A stretch of 11,650 nucleotides of DNA, from assembly GCA_014885115.2 (NCBI GenBank), contig WKLE02002505.1, forward strand, positions 4,676 to 16,325, given 5' to 3'. The notes under the pieces were generated by a model. It did not search any database and was not told the origin of the DNA. It saw only the letters and a program-made list of their open reading frames with translations. Both the position numbers and the translations under genes were made by a program. Shown piece after piece: positions 1 to 8,700 of this stretch (its first letter is position 1; every line of letters starts with the position of its first letter). This DNA comes from Asterionellopsis glacialis. Its lineage: Eukaryota > Bacillariophyta > Plagiogrammaphyceae > Rhaphoneidales > Asterionellopsidaceae.

Positions 1-341
1 TATCTACCGGACCTCAGATGACAGCGGGTGCCAAAAACAGAGATCCGCTGAATTTCGGTCTTGAGGGAAATGGGGTTCGAGTTCTTTTGATGTTATTAAA
101 ATACGGTATAATTTTATTTAGTCCTCTAGAGAGAGAGGACTACCATTTACTGGTACCTGGTACTTGTTTATGTACCCTTAATATGAGTAGTTTACCTCCG
201 CGTTGTAATTCTAGTACGGTAGTCTACCAGTACAACTGGTAGCTGGTACGACTTTTTGTTTAAGTCCTAGAGGACCGGATCCAGCGGCCCTGATGAGGAG
301 ATATTTTTAACATAAAATATATATTTAATCAAAACAAGCCC
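1..341. other. Non-coding left flank and upstream region of the PqiA-like gene
   Basis: No convincing coding region is present. A 74-codon open frame at 18-242 covers the repeat-rich part and looks accidental. An AT-rich tract (about 309-327, including ATATATATTT) lies only 15-30 bases before the ATG, which is close for a TATA box unless the 5' leader is very short. Confidence 0.5.
121..275. repeat. Cluster of short inverted repeats, left flank
   Basis: Three perfect short palindromic structures are visible. GTCCTCT/AGAGGAC arms with a six-base loop occupy 121-140. CTACCAGT and ACTGGTAG (224-231 and 235-242) flank a three-base spacer. GTCCT/AGGAC arms occupy 264-275. GGTACCTGGTAC lies at 152-163. 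The same words recur in the right flank. Confidence 0.65.
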
Positions 342-2148
342 ATGTCGACAAGAGACAGAAACACAAGAGAGCAAGTTCAATTCTCACAGGAAGCAACAAC
401 AATGGATAACATGACAACCATAGATGGTAGTAATACGGATGTTGAAGATCTCGCTGAAGGTGACGAAAAAATGAAGGTTCGTATATTCAAATTGACCGCA
501 TTGTGCTGGTACCCTTTCTTGTATTGTTTAGCACGATTGAGGGAGATAGATATTGTTGTCATCTGGCATTGTACTGCATAATCTGTTCCTGTCATCTATG
601 ATCGACTTGCTTGTGGGTCGTCTTCATTGTTGCTGATTTTAATAAACAATTTCTCCTTGAATTGTGATAAACTCGCTTGGAAAAATAGCAGAAAAGGACT
701 AATCCAGAAACAGTACTACATGAAACTGAATCGTCACAAGATGGCGATGCATCAAGCCACGATGTGTCACACTTTCGAAATGCCGAAGTACATCCTGCAT
801 ATTTGCGATATGGGATTCCCCTTGTACTGGTGGGCACTATGGGGCTTCTTTTGGCTGCTGATATTGGGAGCGGAGTTGCTGCCGAAACTAGAGTTCTTAA
901 ACCGGATGATGAAGGTGTAGACGAGGTTTTTAGTGTGACAGTCCTGTTGGAAATTAGTATTTTTAGTTCGGTGAAAGAACTTTGGCACACAGGATCCTAC
1001 TGGTTAGCTATCATGATTGTTATTACCAGTGTGATGTGGCCATATGTAAAATTGACACTAGCGTTATTATCGTGGATGTTACCAAATTATAGATCTGCAA
1101 TGACAAGAGAAAAGCTGATAGAGACGATAGATGCACTGGGGAAATGGTCCTTTGTAGACATTTTTGTTTTGATTATTATTGTTGTTGCCTTTCGCGCAAA
1201 TATTCCAATTGGGTTTGGAGGTGAGATATGCCATGCAAAAGCACATTTTTAAAAGTTCTCAGCTGTTGTTGTTTTTCATTCTTATAAGAAGTTGCTGTCG
1301 ATTTTTTACGCTCGTTTCAGTTTCGGTTGATGTGGCAGTCGTTCCAAGGGTAAGTTTCGAGTGATAGGATTAGGCTGAATTTTTCTCTTATTGTTGCATG
1401 AGTGATGTTGTCTTATTTTTTGTCTCGGTTGTTTGTGCTCTGAAATATGAAGTGGGGATTTTATGGCTTTGTTCTTGCAAGTGTACTTTCCCTTACGGGA
1501 ACGCACCTTATTTTGTTCTTGCATCGGAAGGTTTTGTACGGAAAGTCTGAAAAAGCTTCTGAAGAAGTCAAAAAGAGTCTTTCCGAAGTAACTAAAACGT
1601 CCCCTTTGCTTGTTCTAGTCTTGGTCGTAAGCACACTGGGACTTTACGTTGCAGGGTGCTTTGTGGACATTTATTACGTATCAAGCGAACGAGCTGATAT
1701 TCTTGAGAAGGACTATTTTTCAATTGTTTCTGTCGGGCTGGACTTTCCTGAGTCAAGTTACGCTGAAAATAACGCTGGGCCTGTATGGATCCAGGCCATG
1801 TATTTTTTCTTGGGACTGGCAATGCCCATATGGACGAATGTTTTGTCTTGTGCTCTTTTCTTGGTGCCCATGAAACCCTCAATGCAGAGAATTTGTTTTT
1901 TCCTATCTGAGATGGCATTTGCTTGGAGTGCTACGGGGGCTCTTACTTTATCTGCACTCACGAGTGTGCTTCAAATTCCAAAATTTGGAAATGGACTTAT
2001 TGACTCTGGCTGTTCTCAGTGTTATGTTGTCTCATCTAAGATGTTGCCGGAATTCGCAATTGTTGCAGTTGGGGCTATCTCGAACGTAGGGATTCTCTTT
2101 GGGCTGTACCTTAGGGCAAAAAAACAGCTTTATCACTTGGAAGGATAG
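342..2148 (+). CDS. PqiA-like (paraquat-inducible protein A family) integral membrane protein, four exons
   Basis: Spliced model: exons 342-476, 689-1220, 1321-1349 and 1453-2148, giving 463 residues. The start is the first ATG after an in-frame TGA at 294-296. Residues 1-85 are polar, with no signal peptide or plastid-targeting motif. About eight hydrophobic segments follow, near residues 86-108, 148-175, 198-214, 235-256, 283-306, 348-371, 379-406 and 432-453. They form two four-helix halves, as in two-domain PqiA proteins. Family hallmarks seen are SVKELWHTGSYW, MWPYVKL, DALGKWSFVDIFVL, VDVAVVPR and GFYGFVLASVLSLTGTHL ending in HRK. Bacterial PqiA is an inner-membrane protein linked to envelope lipid transport with the MCE protein PqiB; the role in algae is unknown, and membrane lipid handling is inference. 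The CxxC zinc-ribbon motifs common in bacterial PqiA are absent. Family call is firm; exon 1 and the first intron are the least certain parts. Confidence 0.85.
477..688 (+). other. Intron 1 of the PqiA-like gene (phase 0)
   Basis: The donor is AAG|GTTCGTAT after codon 45. The acceptor used is AATAG|CAG, which resumes the reading frame that runs into the first PqiA half. An acceptor three bases further on (GCAG, ending at 691) would also keep frame, so one glutamine is uncertain. At 212 bases it is the longest intron in the window and contains stops in the exon 1 frame. Confidence 0.6.
1221..1320 (+). other. Intron 2 of the PqiA-like gene (phase 1)
   Basis: The donor is GGAG|GTGAGATATG and the acceptor is CTCGTTTCAG|TTTCGG, preceded by a T-rich tract. 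Splicing joins residue 222 to the conserved segment VSVDVAVVPR. The 100-base intron is supported because the translated join matches the PqiA pattern between the third and fourth helices. Confidence 0.8.
1350..1452 (+). other. Intron 3 of the PqiA-like gene (phase 0)
   Basis: The donor is CCAAGG|GTAAGT, a near-consensus site, and the acceptor is AAATATGAAG|TGGGGA. Splicing gives VVPR-WGFYGF, which restores the family pattern. The ATG at 1447 lies inside this intron and is not a start codon. Intron length is 103 bases. Confidence 0.8.
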
Positions 2149-2739
2149 AAATTACCTACATGAAAGTTGTTGATATATAAGATTCTGTTTGAGTGCGGCC
2201 TGCGCCTCTGGTCTCAAAGGCTTTCTCGTGACAGATTATTGGCTTTGTGGATTCATCGTCCCTCAACCTCCTGCGTTCTACGAAGGGCGGCATCCAAAAT
2301 GATTTTTTCCCAAATGACTCTGTAACTCGGCGATCGTCGCCTTAATTATTAAGTATTGTTATCGACTAGAGTGAAAAAGTTGTTGTACATTGCAATTGTG
2401 CAGTAAGTACATTTAATTTCAGCAATTTCGGAAAAAGCATATCTACAGACCATTCATAGGTTTTCTTTCTTTACGTGCTGGGATTTGGGTCTTCGTGTTT
2501 TTATCAGCTCAGAAACTGCTTTGATAAGTATATTAGTAGGAAATAAACAAGGTGCTAAAATTATTTCTGATGAGGGCACAAGTGGAACAAATGGATATCA
2601 ACAAAATCGAAACCATAAACATTTTCTATTTCAATTTTTATGACTCAGTGATTCACATAGTAGTCTGTTTTGAAAGCGACTGCCAACGCCTACAAGCTAT
2701 AATTAATTTCGTACGACGGAGTTAGCTTCGTAACGATAC
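2149..2739. other. Non-coding gap between convergent genes
   Basis: No reading frame of interest is seen on either strand. The stretch should hold the 3' untranslated regions of both convergent genes. An AATAAA hexamer occurs on the + strand at 2542-2547, but it is about 400 bases past the PqiA-like stop, so its use as a polyadenylation signal is doubtful. No RNA gene or mobile element was recognised. Confidence 0.6.
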
Positions 2740-5700
2740 CTAAATGTCTCCAGTTGACTGCAGATTCGTAAGATCTTCACGAGAAATGAGATACGCAGCC
2801 TTTTCTATTCTCGATGGTACTCCGTTTCCAAGCAACCCAAAGACGTGCCGCGTTCTCTGGTCGAGTTCTCTGTGTGTTGGACTCAGGTGTGCTTTGTTCC
2901 AGTCTGTAACGATGCTGTTGAAAAGGTCTTCACGTTCACGAGGCGTGTGTAGGTGAGGGCACAGATTTGCAAAAAGGCGTACTGTGTTGCCAAAGTTTAG
3001 CGGTCCAAGAGGGTACTGGTGTTCACCAGATGCGATACCAAGAGATTTATGACCGGTAAGAAGCACTCTGACATTTTGGGTCTCCCGAAAAAGATCACTG
3101 AGGAAAAGTGAAAAGTCTTGAACTTCTTCGTTACCTCCCAAGTGGTTTGTTCCGTCGAACACCACAAAAGCCTTTACGTTCTTTAGACATCTGAAAATCA
3201 TATTCTCAATGTCATCGTCGCCATCAAGCGGTCTTGCCAAGCCTTCTTCGACGAGCTTGTCATAAAACGGGTCGAGCAGTGACCCGGGCCGACCCCCACT
3301 ACGTTTTTGCTTCGCTTTGACAAAAATAATTTTGTCGATGAGATCAATCGTATTCCTTCTTTCGTTAATGTAGTGGCAAATAGCACAAGCAAGACTGCTA
3401 CAGCCAACACCAGGCTCGCTGAGCAAACTAACAAGCCGTCTATCCAGAATGAGACGTAATACGTTGTACATATCGATTTCTCTCCCAAGGAAAAACTGGG
3501 GAGGGGTTGGAGATGGGTCTTCCTGCATCATATTTCTGACTGAAAGCTCCGAATTTCGTGCGATTCCGAAGTAGACACTGCGAGTTCCTCGTAAAAGCCT
3601 TCTTTGACTCCTACTCTTTGTCTCTTTCAGTCTCCTGCTTGGCCATTCCGGCACAGAACGTGCATTGAATACAGGTACATTATGATTACCTTTCTTTGGA
3701 AGCAACACAAACTTTTCCATCTCTTTCTCGGGATCCTTGAGATTTGGAGTTGCCTGTACTGCTTTGCAACCTTGATCAAAGGCTTCTTGTACTGTTCTCC
3801 CAACAGCAAGCGCCAGATAAAATTGACGTGTAAAAGCAAGCGCAGCGGCGTCCTTTAGTTCTGATTCTTGCTGGCAGCAAACCACATGAGGTACGCCTGC
3901 GCTTGCGAACGTTTCTCCCGCCAGTCCAGAGTGACATGCTGAAACAAAAACAAATTTGAACGGAGCGCCACCTTGCTGTGACCCGTCTGAAATGAGCTGC
4001 TTAAGAAAGTCAATCTGCAGCCAGTGCGGACCGCCAGTCCCATCTTCAAAAGGAAGATAATTTTCGTGTCCATGACCTGAATAGTGGAGACATCCACACC
4101 TCTTCGTCATGGTCGCAAGTAGGCGATTATGCGTTGCATTATCGAATGACAACTCGATATCCCGCGATGCCTCCTTCAGACAGCCCCAGATAAGTTCTCT
4201 TTCCATCTTGAAATCCAGTTTTTTAAAAGGATGCAGATTATCATCCTCGTCTTGGTATACAAGAGGTGCAGAAAAGAGAACCGTTATCATGTTTTCATGC
4301 GACGATGGTTCCTGGGAGTGAAGCGGTCGGCCTACAGAAGATTCTCTGGTGGACAGAGACAATTCGGCCTGCGAGTAGACACTTGCCTCTTCCGCATCCT
4401 CTAACCGTGGAGCCTCTTCGCCAGCTACCGCTATATTCCTACCATCATTTTCTCTCGTATTATTTGTTCTGTCGAAGAACGAAACCGCTCTGTTTCCAAA
4501 GTGTACGTTATCTCGATCACTGCGATGAGCCTGTTCCTTCTCTTTCAAGAGGCGTTCCACCGTGACTACACGTGCATGTCTTCCGATCAGTGCAAGCTTT
4601 GATTTTTGTGAAGCGCTTAGAAGAGGGGTGTTCCCATCGATCCGTAAGAATGCAACACCATAGTGAGACTCGGAATACTTGAGCCGTTCCAAAGTCGAAT
4701 CTATGAATGAGGAGCTCAAGTTGTTTCCAGAAAGATTCAGATCTAATAGAGTCGCGTTGGTGACGAGTGAACTAGTGAGAATTTGATCGAAGTCCCCATC
4801 TGAAAGCCCATTATTAGATAGATCCAGCGATTTAAATGCAAGAGCACTGTTCTTCAGAAGAGAAATTACTTCAAGTGATAGACTGCCATTACACAGGTGA
4901 TTAGAAGCCAAGTTGAGAGTGTGCAGTTTCGAACACCAGTTTTGCTTGCCTGTGTGGACACCTGAAAGCAAATCATACCGATGATCTTTGGCGTACTTGC
5001 GAAAAACCTTTCTTACAAAAGTTCCCTTTCCGATTGAGTTGTTAGCAAGGTCCAATTGTTCTAGAGAACAACCTGACTCATCTTGATGCACAAGTGACAA
5101 TAGCCTTGAACAGACTTCGTCGCCTAATTCATTCCCGCTAAGATCAAGAATTCGAAGAGAAGCCAAAATGGGCTTTCCCGTTTGTGGCACTCCGATTAAG
5201 TCGAAAAGAGGAAGTATTGTTTGGTCGCCAAGGTGAGGAGAGTTTCGAATCGCAAGACTTCGAAAGGTCCCTTGCTTCTGTCCAACAGAAGTGTTTGGCT
5301 CGGAGACGTCCTCTTTTCCGGTATAGGAAGATAATTTTCCCATACCTACAAAAATTTTTATAAGGCCGTCAAAGGACGCTTTGCTCAGGGTGTTGTCGAA
5401 GACAAGCGATGAAATCCAAGGTGGAAGAGAAGCAGCTAAATTGGCGAGTAATGCTGATCCATCGTCGATGTCTTCCTCGTCATCGGCACGTATCGCATTC
5501 CATTCCAAGTTTCGTGTAAATGATATGCCCTGGACTATGGGGCATCGGTACAGCGCCTGCACTACTGTATCAGCGAATTCCCCGGCAAAACTGCTGTTCG
5601 TGAAAGCAAGCGACCAGTAAACATCATCTGAATCGTCAGCGGCGGCCGCATGCTTATCACAGAGGCGTACAACTAATTCACCCTCCCTTCGGAACGAAAA

Positions 5701-8700
5701 ATATCTTCTTTGGGGCATTACTAATGCCCGAAAATTGAAGGAAGCTTCGAGACGAAGGTCCCATACTGGAAGGACATCTCGTTGAAACAGCCTTGAGGGT
5801 ATGCAGCAGTCGAGCAATTTCTGGATACGGGGCTGCCAACTGTCTGGCGGCAAGTTATGCTCGCCATCGTAGTGAGGTGATTTTTTTATTTCTCTGCTGT
5901 GAGCCAAAATCCAGTCTTTCTCTGATGATGCCCCATTTAAGGGATAAATATGTTTGGAAAGAAGTCCCTTCTGTGCATCTCCTTTACCTCTAGAACCACT
6001 CATCGATTTCAGCGTCGTATCAGCATCGTAAAATGTTTGAATGTGCTGCTTCGAATTGCCACCGTAAACTACGCTGTAGTGATCAAGAATATTCTCTGGT
6101 AGTATTGACGGCGTGTCGTCTTCAATGCTTTCAAACAAGTCCTCTAGGGGTTTACTCTCACTTGCATCTGCTCCTGAATCACCTCCGTTGCTCCCAGAAG
6201 AAGAAGCTGTGCCAGCACTTTGTGAGGATGCTTCTCGTATAAGTTTGGTCGGTATGATACCCCGCTTTTTCAAATCTTCCAAAGGTTGACGCCACAATTG
6301 CACCAATATCCTTAGTATTTCTTGTCGAGCCATAGCTTGAATCACCAATGAGCGTTGAAGGCAAAACCAGTCACCCAATAATTTTGGTTCGTTACCCGCA
6401 ACTTGAACAATCTCAGTATCTGTAAAGCCCAATGCAAGACACACTTGATTTGCTGCATTTGGCACGTCGTCCGCGCGTTCGCCTTGTGCATTTTTCATCT
6501 GGAGCAAGTGAGGAATTAACTCGTCAACAATACGAAGTTTTAGAGGCTCGAACTCTGCAAGAGCTGCTATTCCACGGAGTGAATCAAATTGAAGCTCTCG
6601 TGTTGTCACAGAATTGCTGTTTTCACCGGCAGCAACCCTGTATTTTAATATTCCCGTCAAGCCCTTCAGCACATCACAAGCCCAACTTGCGTATCCCTCA
6701 AAAACACTGTGCTCAGTAAGGAGCAGAGGAGATAGAGAGGCCAGAGCACGACACGATTCCACAACCAGATCAGTTACGTGCACTGGTTTGGAGCGATTCG
6801 CCTTTGCTTGGAACGGCAGAGATGCTATCCAAAGAAGACTTTCCAGTCCGCCACTCTGAGCTATATGCACGCAACCAGTTTGCAATACATCTATCGGGTT
6901 AAATGGGCGAGATTGTCCCAATTCCAATCGAGGTGGCGTAAGCACCGAATCACTCTGAACTGGTTCGAGGATATTTGCAAGAGCGCACAATGCGTGGAAC
7001 ATTTCTATTGAAGTATTTTCATTGGCGGCTAGTTGTAGAGACGGCCCTGGGTGATCTTGGGTAGATGGAATAATAAATTCACCAGTGCTTTCATCAAAGA
7101 AGCTACTAATTGCGTCGACGTCCCATTTCAGAACATTTCCCAGAGCAAGAGCTGCTTTGTCATCTAATAGGATTTGTCTAATCCTGCGTGAAGGATTTGT
7201 ATCTTCGCTGATTACTCGTAGCGCTTCAATGGACACAAGTCTTAGCCGTCCTGATTGCTCAGATCTTGCCATGGAAACGAACGGGGGTATTGCTCCCTGT
7301 TCGATTATTATACTGAGAGAAGAAATCAAGCAAAAGTGAACTTCAAGTAAGAATAGATTGTAAAACGAATAGATGAACACTGCAGAAATCCTTACTCTAA
7401 TATGTCGTCTTGCGGGCTAGACGAAAAATCTTCATCAAAATTTATAGATGGGTTTTTCCCTCGTGTCATAGCACCAACAGCAAGCTGTAACAATGCGTTT
7501 CCCGCGGCAAATGCTATTTCGTGGTTTGCTGGTGAAGAATGATCCCAAAGTAAAGGAATGAGATGTTGCGCGCAATTTTCTTGGGTGAGCGCCACTCTTG
7601 TATGAGGGGCTACACAAAGGCTAGACAATATCTGTGCGGCCGCCATACAAACATCGTGCTTCGAATCTCGCAAAAGTTGGACAATCTCCCTCAATGCCCC
7701 TTCATTTACAATTTGTGAGTGAATCCATCCAGCCATATATTTATCTTCCATTAATGTGAGGTTTCGCAAAGCTAAAGCTGCCGGGCGTATTTTTTCGGTG
7801 TCGTTTGACCGTAACCAAATAACAAGAATCTTAAGGAGGCCTTCCCTCACAGCTATAGGCATTGCGGCATCTATCGTGCACATATTTTCAATCAGGGCAT
7901 AGTTCCTACATTGCTCATCATGAGAATCGCTTGACATATTTATGGTGAGAGACACTGTCATTTCCAGCAATTCTTGCATTCCCGCTGATTTTTGATCTTC
8001 TTCCAACTCACCACCACTACTGGTGATACCCACAAAGCGACGCCGTCGATTTCCTGAATATAAATTTCTTGATCTGTAAGATCGATCATCCATGGGAGCA
8101 TTGGGATCATTTTTCATTCGAGGGGTGTCTGTTAAGGCTGGCACAAGATCATTAATCCAAAAATCTGTTACAGCAATAGATGCCGCCCGAAACATTTCGT
8201 CTTTGGTGATTTCATCGCCGTTAGGCGACACTGGGCGTGACGTGCTCAGGTATCGCAAGCATTCCATAATTTTGAGTCCAATTCCTCCTGAAACGAGAGA
8301 GTCCGTTTTGAACGACGGCGATAGATAAGCAACGGCTAGAGCTGTCACAACTTTGAGTTCTCGGGGTAAATTTCTAGTCCGAAACAAGGTTAATAGCGAG
8401 TGCATTCCTCCGGAAGACAGCATTTCATTCCTTTGCTTATTGGCATCCTGCTCGTTTTCTCCGTCTCCTCGAGCAAACCTGCGTACAAGCAACAATTTAA
8501 AATGACCAATAGAGTTGAGAATCTTGCGGGTTGAAGTGAAAACAGAGCTGATAAAGCCTTGAATCATAACACGGGAATTGTAGGGCAGGAACGCAACTTA
8601 CTTCATCAGTGCGAGCGCCGCATCGACACGTTTTTCATTTTGCGCTCTAAGCATGCAAATCAAGGAAAACACGTCTTTTTTTTTAACTAATACTGCAATT

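Noticed and set aside
764..1252. Start of the PqiA-like protein at a GTG at 764 with an end at 1252
   Set aside because: A bacterial-style start is not expected here. The frame is open upstream to an AG acceptor that joins exon 1 in frame, and the residues after 1220 are intron translation.
3198..3488. A 96-codon - strand open frame with a hydrophobic segment
   Set aside because: It lies wholly inside the NTPase coding region in another frame, where the main frame shows conserved motifs.
7313..7380. Hydrophobic N-terminus (starting MFIYSFYNLFLL) of the longest - strand open frame, resembling a signal peptide or membrane anchor
   Set aside because: These bases are the second intron of the CHAT gene; the strong CAG acceptor and continuous armadillo sequence across the join show that this segment is removed.
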